Assembly: GCF_900100495.1 (NCBI RefSeq)
Contig: NZ_FNCT01000006.1
Span: 1-64,000 of the forward strand
DNA: 64,000 nt
Direction: 5' to 3'
DNA from: Pseudomonas benzenivorans
GTDB lineage: Bacteria > Pseudomonadota > Gammaproteobacteria > Pseudomonadales > Pseudomonadaceae
The notes beneath the pieces are model-generated. The model saw only the letters and a program-made list of their open reading frames with translations. It had not been told where the DNA came from and did no database searches. Position 1 is the first letter of the stretch, and the number at the start of each line of letters is the position of its first letter. The position numbers and the translations under genes are program-made. Below are positions 1-8,429 of this stretch, in pieces.

Positions 1-860
1 ATGGAATCCGGGTTGAACGCCAGCGGGTCGAGGAAGGCGTCGTCCAGGCGCCGGTAGACCACGTCCACCTGCTTGGCGCCGGCGGTGGTGCGCATGTACA
101 GCTTGTCGTCGCGCACGAACAGGTCGGCGCCCTCGACCAGCTCCACGCCCATCTCGCGGGCGAGGAAGGCGTGCTCGAAATAGGCGCTGTTGAACCGCCC
201 CGGGGTCAGCACCACTACATTCGGGTTGTCCAGCGGGCTGGAACTCTTCAGGGTGTCGAGCAGCAGGTTCGGGTAGTGATCGATCGGCGCCACGCGCTGG
301 GCGGCGAACAGCTCGGGGAACAGGCGCATCATCATCTTGCGGTCTTCGAGCATGTAGCTGACGCCGCTCGGCGTGCGCAGGTTGTCCTCCAGCACGTAGT
401 AGCTGCCGTCGCCGTCGCGCACCAGGTCGACCCCGGCGATATGCGCATAGAGGTCGCGGTGCAGGTCGAGGCCCTGCATGGCGATCTGGTAACCCTCGTT
501 GGCCAGCAGCTGCTCGGCGGGAATCACCCCGGCCTTGATGATGCGCTGGTTGTGATAGAGGTCGGCGAGGAACATATTCAGCGCCTGCACCCGCTGGATG
601 CAGCCGCGCTCGACCACCCGCCACTCGCTGGCGGGGATGCTGCGCGGGATGGTGTCGAAGGGGATCAGCCGTTCGGTGCCCTGGTCGTCGCCGTAGAGGG
701 TGAAGGTGATGCCGGCGCGATGGAACAGCAAATCGGCCTCGCGGCGGCGCTGGGCCAACAACTCCTTGGGCGTTTCGGCCAGCCAGCGAGCGAACTCGCG
801 GTAGTGCGGGCGGCACTCACCATTCGCCTGGTACATCTCGTCATAAAAGGTGCGGGCCAT
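1..860 (-). CDS. Circularly permuted type 2 ATP-grasp protein (N-terminal part, runs off left edge)
   Basis: About 286 codons are visible; the C-terminus lies outside the window. The start ATG (858-860) follows AAGGAG at a 6-nt spacing. The translation carries blocks typical of the DUF404/DUF407 circularly permuted ATP-grasp family, such as MFLADLYHNQRIIKAG, VRDGDGSYYVLEDN and TPSGVSYMLEDR. Members are thought to be ATP-dependent carboxylate-amine ligases and are often encoded just before an alpha-E protein and a transglutaminase-like gene, which would lie left of this window. The peptide product is not known. The family call is strong; the role is not. Confidence 0.85.
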   Translation of the reverse strand, partial: MARTFYDEMYQANGECRPHYREFARWLAETPKELLAQRRREADLLFHRAGITFTLYGDDQGTERLIPFDTIPRSIPASEWRVVERGCIQRVQALNMFLADLYHNQRIIKAGVIPAEQLLANEGYQIAMQGLDLHRDLYAHIAGVDLVRDGDGSYYVLEDNLRTPSGVSYMLEDRKMMMRLFPELFAAQRVAPIDHYPNLLLDTLKSSSPLDNPNVVVLTPGRFNSAYFEHAFLAREMGVELVEGADLFVRDDKLYMRTTAGAKQVDVVYRRLDDAFLDPLAFNPDS

Positions 861-1124
861 GCCGTACTCCTTGGTCTCCCGGATGCACCAAAGCATTGCA
901 AAGCCCGAGCCAGCGAATTTATCCCTTAAAAATCCATTACTTAATAACTTATCGGGAGAGTGGTGCACCATTTCGGCGCCGCACGTCAGCGTCCAGAGGT
1001 GGTCGCGCACCGTGGCGTGGCAGGCGTCATCCATTGACCCCCTCGCCCGCTACCGACCCGGCCAGCACACCCGCCATGAACGAGCCTCCTCGCCGGCGTG
1101 CAGACGCCCGACTCGCGGTGTCGC

Positions 1125-1832
1125 TCAGCGCCAGGCCAGGCGCAACCAATGCCGATAGAAGCCCTCGGCTACCTGGTTCAAGGCCTGCACCTTGGTCGCC
1201 AGGCCATCGAGCATCTGCGCCAGGCTCTGCTGGCTGGGCTGGCTGTCATCGAGCAGATGCCGCCAGTCATCCAGCCATTGCCGCACCAGCTCCTCGGTCA
1301 TCTCCGGGTGGCCTTGCAGGGCGAGCAGCTTGTCGCCCCAGGCGAATGCCTGGTTCTCGCACCAGCGGCTGGACAGCAGAGGTTGCGCGCCGGTGGGCAA
1401 GGCGAAGCTGTCGCCGTGCCACTGGAACATCGGGAACTCCGCCGGCAGATGGCTCAGCCAGGGGCTGTTCGCCGCGCCGGCGGTCTGCCTGAGGGGCTGC
1501 CAGCCGCTTTCGGTGTAGGGCATGCGCCGCACCTCGGCGCCCAGTGCCTTGGCCAGCAACTGGCCGCCCAGGCAGTGGCCGATCAGCGGGATGTCGCGGC
1601 GGATGAAGTGCCGGAGCGCGGCGATTTCCGTGGCCAGCCAGGGCAAGGGGTCGTTGACGCTCATCGGCCCGCCCATGATCGCCACGGCGCGCGGCCGATC
1701 CAGGTCGAAGCCGTCCAGCTCGCCGAGGTCGGCGCGCAGCACGCGGAAATCACACTGCGCCTGGTCCAGCACCCTGGCCAGATGGCCCGGCGGGCAGTAA
1801 TCAATGTGGGTGAGAATCAGGATATCGCTCAT
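1125..1832 (-). CDS. Class I glutamine amidotransferase (GATase1-type)
   Basis: A 235-residue stand-alone glutaminase-fold protein. The nucleophile elbow is GHCLGGQ with Cys87, and the other triad residues are His175 and Glu177 in GHPEMTE. These are the residues that release ammonia from glutamine in GMP-synthase-like amidotransferases. An upstream in-frame ATG exists (1913), but the start at 1832 is preferred because GGAGG lies 5 nt before it and the family N-terminus (MSDILILTH) begins there. There is no synthetase partner beside it, so the acceptor is unknown; some relatives act on gamma-glutamyl compounds. Confidence 0.85.
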   Translation of the reverse strand: MSDILILTHIDYCPPGHLARVLDQAQCDFRVLRADLGELDGFDLDRPRAVAIMGGPMSVNDPLPWLATEIAALRHFIRRDIPLIGHCLGGQLLAKALGAEVRRMPYTESGWQPLRQTAGAANSPWLSHLPAEFPMFQWHGDSFALPTGAQPLLSSRWCENQAFAWGDKLLALQGHPEMTEELVRQWLDDWRHLLDDSQPSQQSLAQMLDGLATKVQALNQVAEGFYRHWLRLAWR

Positions 1833-1961
1833 GACAGCCTCCGCCGCCCAGTCTGCGGCATGCCGGAGGCTCGGGTCGAGCCTGGAGAAAAACACCAAGG
1901 GGAAAATGCACATCGACCAGCCCTGGGCTGGTCGATGTTTAGTAGCGGAGCAGGCAGGGTA

Positions 1962-2303
1962 TCAAGGTCGCAGGCCTTTCACCTCCTGCGTCACGCCCCA
2001 GCCATCCAGCTTGCCGCCGAGCGGCGCCACGACCGACTCCAGGTCATGCTCGAAATCGCCGATGCCATGGTAGGTGGCGAACATCACTTTACTGACTTGC
2101 AGGTGCCAGGCGCCGTCGTCTCGCTCGGTCACCAATGCATGCAAGGACTCACCACGAAATTTCCTGGTCGCCATGCGGGCCCGTTCCTCGTCCGGGAAAA
2201 TGGCGTAGAACTCGATGGGATGGAAGCTGGCGAAGTCGAAGCCACCCTCCTTCATCCGCCGCAACACTCCGCTGCTGACATCATCGTGCAAGGCTGTGCT
2301 CAT
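1962..2303 (-). CDS. RraB-like ribonuclease E inhibitor family protein
   Basis: A 113-residue acidic-rich protein resembling the RraB family (regulator of RNase E activity B). The resemblance rests on the small alpha-beta fold, the pattern FDFASFHPIEFYAIFPDE near residues 21-38 and the C-terminal GWG motif (LDGWGVTQ). In E. coli RraB binds RNase E and changes its substrate choice. GGAG sits 8 nt before the start. The gene follows the amidotransferase on the same strand with a roughly 130-bp gap, so cotranscription is possible but not evident. The family call is fairly sure; RNase E binding is not shown here. Confidence 0.75.
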   Translation of the reverse strand: MSTALHDDVSSGVLRRMKEGGFDFASFHPIEFYAIFPDEERARMATRKFRGESLHALVTERDDGAWHLQVSKVMFATYHGIGDFEHDLESVVAPLGGKLDGWGVTQEVKGLRP

Positions 2304-2794
2304 GAAGTGATCTCCTCAGGCGATGGATGGATTAACCGCTTTCCCATTGCAACCGCCAAAACTGCGGCGGTGTTGCGGCACAAGTGGCTGCGCCGCCCGA
2401 GAATCAAGCAAGGAGCTGCTTGATGTGTCATAAGCCAGACCTGAAGCCAGGACTGGTCGACGTCAGGCTATTCAGAGCGAATAACCCAGGACCGTCTTCT
2501 GCAGAGTAGCGCTGTCAGCAGGATTTGCCGAGCAGCGAGACGACTTGCGACAAAACCGGCGACCGGCGGCATTTTGCCAGCCTGCGCCAGGATCCCCGCC
2601 ATAGCTCGCGTAGGGTGCACCGCTGGCGCGATGACGATACGCGCCGATGGCTCTCCCAGCCCCGCCCCCACGCCCAACCCAGACACAGCACTCGACCCAG
2701 ATCACACCTTCGCGACTGAAGCCCCTCCACGGCGGCCACAGGCTCCAGTGGGAGCGGCTTCAGCCGCGATGAATCCACCCACTATTCGCCCGCG
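2304..2794. other. Intergenic stretch without a recognisable gene
   Basis: No convincing gene was found on either strand. It contains weak REP-like text near 2750-2815 (GTGGGAGCGGCTTCAGCCGCGA followed by a second GC-rich inverted half). It separates the RraB-like gene from the broken dehydrogenase and may include the promoter of the RraB-like gene. Confidence 0.5.
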
Positions 2795-2952
2795 CTATTC
2801 GCGGCTCAGCCAGCGCATGACCAGCCGGTTGAGCCAGACCGGCGCGAGCTGCCCGGCCCAGTACAGCAGCTTGAACTGCAGACCCACCGGGCGATGCACC
2901 GCCGCGCCCTGGGCCTGCTGCCAGACTGCTGCGGCGATGTCCCGGGCCTTTA
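2795..2952 (-). pseudogene. C-terminal remnant of a short-chain dehydrogenase/reductase
   Basis: Fifty-odd codons in frame to a stop at 2795-2797 read like the C-terminal tail of membrane-tethered SDR oxidoreductases: ARDIAAAVWQQAQG, then HRPVGLQFKLLYW and a hydrophobic helix ending WLSRE. The frame is cut exactly where the IS5-family element starts (2953). The missing N-terminal catalytic part (Rossmann GxxxGxG and YxxxK) is not found on the far side of the element, so this is a deletion remnant and not a simple insertion. The SDR assignment rests on the tail only. Confidence 0.55.
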
Positions 2953-4147
2953 GGGAAACTCTGAGAAAGACTTCCTGATTTTGGCAAAATGCCCGGACTC
3001 CACCCGCCGAGTTTTTCCGATGAAGCAGATGACCTTCGCCGACGACGAGTACGCTGGCAAGCGCAAGCAGACCCGCAAAGAGTTGTTCCTGATCGAAATG
3101 GATCGGGTGGTGCCGTGGAAGGGTTTGGTTGCCCTGATCGAGCCGTATTACCCCAAGGGTGAAAGCGGCCGGCCGTCTTACCCGCTGATGGCAATGCTGC
3201 GTGTCCATTTGATGCAGAACTGGTTCGGCTACAGCGATCCGGCGATGGAAGAAGCGTTGTACGAGACCACCATCCTGCGCCAGTTTGCCGGTCTGAGTCT
3301 GGAGCGCATCCCTGACGAAACCACCATCCTCAACTTCCGTCGTCTGCTGGAAAAACACGAACTGGCCGCCGGCATCCTGGCTGTGATCAATGGCTACCTG
3401 GGTGACCGGGGTCTGTCGCTACGCCAAGGCACTATCGTCGACGCCACGCTGATCAATGCGCCGAGTTCCACCAAGAACAAGGACGGTAAGCGCGACCCGG
3501 AGATGCACCAGACCAAGAAAGGCCAGCAATACTACTTCGGCATGAAGGCGCACATCGGCGTGGATGACGCGTCGGGCTTGGTGCATAGCGTGGTGGGTAC
3601 GGCAGCCAATGTGGCGGATGTCGCCCAGGTCGACAAGCTGTTGCACGGCGAGGAAAACATGGTGGGTGCCGACGCAGGTTACACCGGCGTCGAGAAGCGT
3701 ACTGAGCATGAAGGCCGGGAGGTCATCTGGCAGATCGCCGCTCGCCGCAGTACTTACAAGAAGCTTGATAAGCGCAGTGCTTTGTACAAAGCCAAGCGCA
3801 AGATCGAGAAAGCCAAGGCTCAGGTGCGGGCCAAGGTCGAACACCCGTTCCGGGTGATCAAGCGCCAGTTCGGTTATGTGAAGACGCGCTTCCGTGGTCT
3901 GGCGAAGAACACCGCACAACTGGTGACCCTGTTCGCGCTGTCGAATCTGTGGATGGCGCGCAGACATTTACTGACGAATGTAGGAGAGGTGCGCCTGTAG
4001 TGCGGAAAATGGCTGCCGCGAGGTGCTCGCGGCGGCTAAAAACACAGACATGAGCGGGTGATCTGAGCGTTTTTGATCGATTTGCCGCTTTTGAAATCAG
4101 CGGAGGCTGAAGTCAGCCAGAAATGCATGGCTACTTCAGAGGATCCC
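2953..4147. mobile_element. IS5-family insertion sequence, about 1195 bp
   Basis: The element is bounded by imperfect terminal inverted repeats. The left end reads GGGAAACTCTGA (2953-2964); the right end, read on the other strand, is GGGATCCTCTGA (4147-4136), 10 of 12 matching. A TA dinucleotide flanks both outer ends (2951-2952 and 4148-4149), but no longer target duplication is present. One full-length transposase gene lies inside. The unrelated flanks (a decapitated SDR on the left, a different intact gene on the right) suggest that one original flank was lost through an adjacent deletion or element-mediated rearrangement. Confidence 0.85.
3020..4000 (+). CDS. IS5-family DDE transposase
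   Basis: The protein of 326 residues starts MKQMTFADDEYAGKRKQT, the usual IS5-group N-terminus; an in-frame ATG at 2981 is less likely. An N-terminal DUF772-like region (SGRPSYPLMAMLRVHLMQNW) precedes the DDE catalytic core. The acids are probably the Asp of GTIVDATLI, the Asp of VGADAGYTG and the Glu of KVEHPFRVIKRQFGY, the latter being the typical Y-x2-R-x3-E-x6-K-type region. The frame is intact, so the element may still be active. It mobilises the surrounding IS by cutting at the terminal repeats. Confidence 0.95.
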   Translation: MKQMTFADDEYAGKRKQTRKELFLIEMDRVVPWKGLVALIEPYYPKGESGRPSYPLMAMLRVHLMQNWFGYSDPAMEEALYETTILRQFAGLSLERIPDETTILNFRRLLEKHELAAGILAVINGYLGDRGLSLRQGTIVDATLINAPSSTKNKDGKRDPEMHQTKKGQQYYFGMKAHIGVDDASGLVHSVVGTAANVADVAQVDKLLHGEENMVGADAGYTGVEKRTEHEGREVIWQIAARRSTYKKLDKRSALYKAKRKIEKAKAQVRAKVEHPFRVIKRQFGYVKTRFRGLAKNTAQLVTLFALSNLWMARRHLLTNVGEVRL

Positions 4148-4168
4148 TAGGAAAGGAAGAATCTCGCG

Positions 4169-4720
4169 ATGCGAAAGCTGATCATGTGGAATCTCATCAC
4201 CCTAGATGGTTGCTTCGAGGGTGCCAAGAACTGGGACTTGCCCTGGCACGAACAGGTTTGGGGCGAAGAACTCGAACGACTCTCCCTCGAGCAACTGGAG
4301 TCGACGGATATGCTTTTGTTCGGGCGCGTGACATATGAGGGCATGGCCGCATATTGGCAAACGGCCCAAGGCAAAATTGCGGATTACATGAACAGTCTTC
4401 CGAAGGTGGTCTGTTCGCGCACTCTTCAGATGGCTGCTTGGAACAATACGACCCTGGTAAAGGACAACGTTGCGGGGGAAGTAGCCAGACTGAAGCAACA
4501 GGGCAACGGGAACATGTTCGTCTTCGGGAGCGCTAATCTCTCGAGAACGCTTATGAATGAAGGACTCTTTGATGAATATCGCCTTGGTATTGCGCCAGTC
4601 ATTTATGGCAACGGCAGACTCTTATTCAGTGACGGATTGAAACCGCAAGGGCTTGAGTTGCTCGAAACACGCCCGTTTTCTACCGGCTGCGTGATCCTTC
4701 GTTATCAGAGAATGGGGTGA
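4169..4720 (+). CDS. Dihydrofolate reductase family protein (RibD C-terminal-like)
   Basis: A 183-residue protein of the RibD C-terminal/dihydrofolate-reductase superfamily. It has the N-terminal strand and loop RKLIMWNLITLDGCFEG, the LLFGRVTYEGMAAYW helix (about residues 49-63) and the nucleotide-binding glycine stretch MFVFGSANLSRTL (about 115-127). Members reduce pterin-like or other carbonyl substrates with NAD(P)H, but most are uncharacterised. The start is preceded by GGAAG. It begins only 21 bp after the right end of the IS5 element, so it may be read from an outward promoter of the element. Its codon use is less GC-biased than that of its neighbours, which fits transfer. Confidence 0.8.
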   Translation: MRKLIMWNLITLDGCFEGAKNWDLPWHEQVWGEELERLSLEQLESTDMLLFGRVTYEGMAAYWQTAQGKIADYMNSLPKVVCSRTLQMAAWNNTTLVKDNVAGEVARLKQQGNGNMFVFGSANLSRTLMNEGLFDEYRLGIAPVIYGNGRLLFSDGLKPQGLELLETRPFSTGCVILRYQRMG

Positions 4721-5168
4721 GTACCTCATCCCAAACCGGTTCGTCCAACAACGGGTTCAAATCGTTCGCTTCGCTCACTGGGGCGGGCTATATATAGCCC
4801 GCCCCTCCTACCTACCTCCCAACAACGGCGACACGCCCGGATCCTCGTGCGCCGCCTGCGCCTGGGCGACGCGGCGATGCTTGGACTCAGCGAACGGATC
4901 ATCAACCCCCGAGAGTCGGATTCGGATACGCGGTAACTATCCAAAGTGTTCTCCCCTCACGCTCATAAGGGGGCGATCAGACGCCGAGGCGTCCCACCGG
5001 GAACGGCTGCGCAACTACACTGAGACAGGGCGATATGAACACTACAATCCCGCGGTCCCGCCCCGAATACCCCGAGTCGATACGCATCAAGCTGCTGATC
5101 GGTTTGTTATCGCCACAGGCGGGAGAGACGGCGGACGTTCGGAGCTGGACCGCAAGCAGAGGAGCCCT
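4721..5168. other. Intergenic stretch upstream of the SARP-type regulator
   Basis: About 450 bp between the reductase-like gene and the regulator. It holds a 26-bp perfect palindrome (listed separately). Upstream in-frame codons extend the regulator frame back to a TTG at 4881 without a ribosome-binding site. No convincing separate gene was found. Confidence 0.5.
4780..4805. repeat. 26-bp perfect palindrome
   Basis: The half-site GGGGCGGGCTATA is followed immediately by its exact reverse complement, giving a loop-less palindrome with an AT-rich centre. It lies after the stop of the reductase-like gene. Without a T-run it is not a standard terminator; it could be a cruciform, a protein-binding site or a recombination scar. 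Confidence 0.8.
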
Positions 5169-8100
5169 ATGCCGAGTGACACCAGCGGGGCCGGTGGCGA
5201 ACGGCTGGCGCGGCTGCAGGTCCGCCTTCTCGGTGCGGTCGAGATCATCCTGGACGGCCGGGGTCTTCGCGCCTTCGACTCGCTTCGCTTGCAACGATTT
5301 CTGGCGCTGATCGCCCTACGCAGAGACCCGCAGCACCGCTCGCGACTGGCGTTCGAACTCTGGCCCGACTCGGACGAAGCCCAGGCGCGCACCAACCTCA
5401 GAAAGCTACTCCACGACTTGCGTCATGCCCTTCCCGACCTCGCTGCGTTCGTCGAGATCGACCACGAGACGGTGCGCTGGATCGCGAGCGGGCCGAGCGA
5501 GGTCGACGTGCTGAGGTTCCAGGACGCCATGGCCGCCGGCGACTTCGCGCTGGCCGCGCGCCTCTATGCGGGCGATCTGCTGCCGGCTTGCTACGACGAC
5601 TGGGTCCTGGACGAGCGCGCCAGACTTCGCGCCGAGGCGTACGAGGCCCTCCTGCGGCTGGCAGAAGAGGCTGCCGGGCGCGACGACCACGCGGCGGCGA
5701 TCGGATACGCCCAGCGCATCCTCGAGCTGGAGCCGACCGACGCAACGGCCGTTCGGCTGCAGATGGAAGCCCAGCTCGCGCTCGGCGATCGAGCCGCGGC
5801 GCTGCGCGCCTACCACCGCCACGCGCAGGTGCTCGAGCGCGAGCTCGCGGTGCCGCCGGGCGAGGCGATCGGGGCCCTGTACCGACGGCTGCGGGCCGCC
5901 CCACCGAATCGCGAGGACCTGCCCGTCGCCGAATCGCCTTTCGTCGGTCGCGAGCGCGAATGGAACCAGCTCATCGAGGCATGGAACGCCGTGCGGGAGA
6001 GAGGGACGCATCTGCTGTTGCTGACCGGGGAAGCGGGGATCGGCAAGTCCCGCCTCGCCCTGGAACTCGGCCGCCGCGTTCGGGCCGAGGGACAGCTGGT
6101 GGCGTCGGCGCGGGCCTACGAGGCGGCCGGCAGACTGCCGTGGGGGCCCGTCGTCGACCTGCTCCGAGCGGCTGCCATCAACAGTCACATCGACAGGCTC
6201 GACGCGGTCTGGCGCGCCGAGCTCGCGCGCCTGCTGCCCGAGCTCGGCGAGCACTCCCCGCCATCCGAACCGGGCGCGTCGGGCGACCCGGCTCAGCGCC
6301 ATCGCCTGTTCGATGCCGTGAGCCGCGCCCTCGTCGGCGGCGATCGCCCGCGCCTGCTGATCATCGACGACCTGCAGTGGTGCGACGCCGAGACCATCGA
6401 GTTGATCGGTTTCCTGGTCCGCTCCGGGCCCACTGCACCGGTCCTCATCGTCGCTACCGTGCGCTTGGAGGAGATCCCGCCGCAGCATCCCCTGGTCGGG
6501 CTGGTCGACGCCCTGGGCCACGACCAGGCGCTGACCACCATGCCCCTCGAGCGTCTCGACCAAGCCACCACCGCGATGCTCGCGGCCCGGCTGCGCGCCC
6601 AGGACAGGATCGCTCCGGAACTGGCGGCGCGACTCTGGCGCGAGACCGAAGGCAATCCACTCTTCGTCATCGAGGCGCTTCGTGCGGGTATCTCCTCCGA
6701 TGAAAATCAGCCCGTGCTCACGCCGACCATGCGGGCGGTGCTGCACGCCCGACTGGGCCAGCTGAGCGACGGCGCCAGGCGCCTCGCCGAAGTGGCGGCG
6801 GTCGTCGGCCGGCCCTTTACGCTCGCTCTGCTGGCCGCGGCGACCGGCATCGACGAGCCCACGCTCATCGATCAGGTCGACGAACTCTGGCGGCGGCGGA
6901 TCATCCGCGATCAGGGGCTCACCTACGACTTCAGTCACGACAAGCTGCGGGCGGTCGCGCTGGAGATGGTCAGCCCGGCGCGTCGACGCCAACTCCACCG
7001 CGCCGTCGCCGAGGCGATCGCGCTCGAGCGCCACGGCGACCTCGACGCGGCCAGCCCGCAGCTCGCCGCGCACTACGACCAGGCCGGCATGCTCGAACCG
7101 GCCATCGATGCCTACCGCGTGGCGGGGCGCCGGGCGGTGGCCGTGTCGGCCCTCGAAGAAGCTGTCAGCCTGTTTCGGCGCGCGCTCGCCCTGCTCGCCG
7201 ACCTGCCCCCGTCGCCCGACCGCGATGCGCTCGAGCTCGACCTCCGGATCGCCCTAGGGTCCCCGCTCGTCGCCCTAGAAGGCTACGGCAGCAAGGCGGC
7301 GCACCACCTCTACCAGCGAGCCCTGGTCATCTGCCGCAAGCTTCAGCGCCCCGTGGCCGCGCCTATCCTCCGCGGCCTGGGCCTGGCCCGGCTGCAGGGC
7401 TGCCGCTTCGACGATTGCGATGAGTTCGCGCGGGCCCTGCTCGAGCATGAGCGCCATGACCCGGTCGCGAGGACGGAAGGCCACTATCTCCTCGGCGTGA
7501 GCGCCTTCTGGCGGGGCGATCTGACCAGCGCCCGCCACCATCTCGAAGGCGCCATCGACGCCTATGACCCGTCCCGGCGCAACGAGCATCTGACCTTGTA
7601 CGCCCAGGACCCGAAGGCGGTCTGCCTGGTGCGGCTGGCGCTGGTCGAGCTGTGGGCCGGAGACCCCGACAGGGCCGGTCGCATGGCGCGATCCGCGCTC
7701 GGTATTGCCGAGGAACTCGATCATCTGATGACCCTGGCGTATGTCATCACCTACGCGGCGATTCTCGCGGCCGAAGCCGAAGATTTCGCCCGCCTCGCCG
7801 AGCTCCTCGCGCACGCCGAGCGTCTATGGAAGCGTCTTTCGGAGCGCTACCTGATGGTCGTCCTGGAGGCCCTGCGCGGCTGGCTGGAGGTCCGCGCGGG
7901 ATCGGCCGGGGGCATCGAGAAGATCCTGCAGTCGGTGGCACGCTCACGGGCCGACGGCGAGACCCTCCACCTGAGCTACACCCTTCTGCTCCTCGCCCGC
8001 GCCCGCGGCCTGCTCGGCGAGTTCCGCCAGGGACGCGCCGCCGCCCGCGAGGGCCTCGCCTGGTCGCAGCGCTGCAACCAGCGCTATCTCGAGGCCGAGC

Positions 8101-8357
8101 TGTGGCGGCTCGACGGCGAGCTGGCTTATCGCAGCGGCGCAACCGAAGCCGCCGCCGCTTCCCTGCGCCGCGCGGTCGAGGTCGCCAGCGCGCAAGGGGC
8201 CGACTGGCTCAAGCTGTGCGCGCTCCACGCGCTTGCCCGTCGGTTTCCCGATCAGGCCCTGCGTGAACAACTGGGGGACCTCATCGAGACCATTGCGTCC
8301 GGCCACGATCTGCCGGCGTTCCGGGCAGCGACCGGGTTTCTGCGCGAGTCCCGCTGA
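5169..8357 (+). CDS. SARP/BTAD-type transcriptional regulator with AAA-like ATPase and TPR repeats
   Basis: A large regulator of 1062 residues. Residues 14-90 form an OmpR-like winged helix (LQVRLLGAVEI to TNLRKLLHDLRHAL). Residues 105-245 form the bacterial transcriptional activator (BTAD) helical domain. A STAND/AAA-type ATPase follows, with Walker A GEAGIGKS at 287-294 and Walker B LLIIDDLQWCD at 396-406. The C-terminal 450 residues are helical, TPR-like repeats. This layout is common in actinobacterial antibiotic regulators and scattered in proteobacteria. The chosen ATG (5169) has GGAG 4-5 nt upstream. The gene lies 72 bp before the FAD oxidoreductase in the same direction, so it probably controls that gene and the DUF1326 gene. 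Strongly biased GC-rich codons differ from the flanking reductase-like gene. Confidence 0.9.
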   Translation: MPSDTSGAGGERLARLQVRLLGAVEIILDGRGLRAFDSLRLQRFLALIALRRDPQHRSRLAFELWPDSDEAQARTNLRKLLHDLRHALPDLAAFVEIDHETVRWIASGPSEVDVLRFQDAMAAGDFALAARLYAGDLLPACYDDWVLDERARLRAEAYEALLRLAEEAAGRDDHAAAIGYAQRILELEPTDATAVRLQMEAQLALGDRAAALRAYHRHAQVLERELAVPPGEAIGALYRRLRAAPPNREDLPVAESPFVGREREWNQLIEAWNAVRERGTHLLLLTGEAGIGKSRLALELGRRVRAEGQLVASARAYEAAGRLPWGPVVDLLRAAAINSHIDRLDAVWRAELARLLPELGEHSPPSEPGASGDPAQRHRLFDAVSRALVGGDRPRLLIIDDLQWCDAETIELIGFLVRSGPTAPVLIVATVRLEEIPPQHPLVGLVDALGHDQALTTMPLERLDQATTAMLAARLRAQDRIAPELAARLWRETEGNPLFVIEALRAGISSDENQPVLTPTMRAVLHARLGQLSDGARRLAEVAAVVGRPFTLALLAAATGIDEPTLIDQVDELWRRRIIRDQGLTYDFSHDKLRAVALEMVSPARRRQLHRAVAEAIALERHGDLDAASPQLAAHYDQAGMLEPAIDAYRVAGRRAVAVSALEEAVSLFRRALALLADLPPSPDRDALELDLRIALGSPLVALEGYGSKAAHHLYQRALVICRKLQRPVAAPILRGLGLARLQGCRFDDCDEFARALLEHERHDPVARTEGHYLLGVSAFWRGDLTSARHHLEGAIDAYDPSRRNEHLTLYAQDPKAVCLVRLALVELWAGDPDRAGRMARSALGIAEELDHLMTLAYVITYAAILAAEAEDFARLAELLAHAERLWKRLSERYLMVVLEALRGWLEVRAGSAGGIEKILQSVARSRADGETLHLSYTLLLLARARGLLGEFRQGRAAAREGLAWSQRCNQRYLEAELWRLDGELAYRSGATEAAAASLRRAVEVASAQGADWLKLCALHALARRFPDQALREQLGDLIETIASGHDLPAFRAATGFLRESR

Positions 8358-8429
8358 GCGGGAACGCTTCGGGAACGCCCGAAGGCGGAAGCTCGAGACG
8401 AAGCAGAGTAGAACCCGGAGGATCAGCCG

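Noticed and set aside
4148..4168. Longer target-site duplication for the IS5 element
   Set aside because: Only TA matches on both sides; four-base candidates (TTTA and TAGG) differ.
4881..5168. N-terminal extension of the SARP-type regulator from a TTG at 4881
   Set aside because: No ribosome-binding site, sequence unlike the family N-terminus, and a well-placed GGAG before the ATG at 5169.
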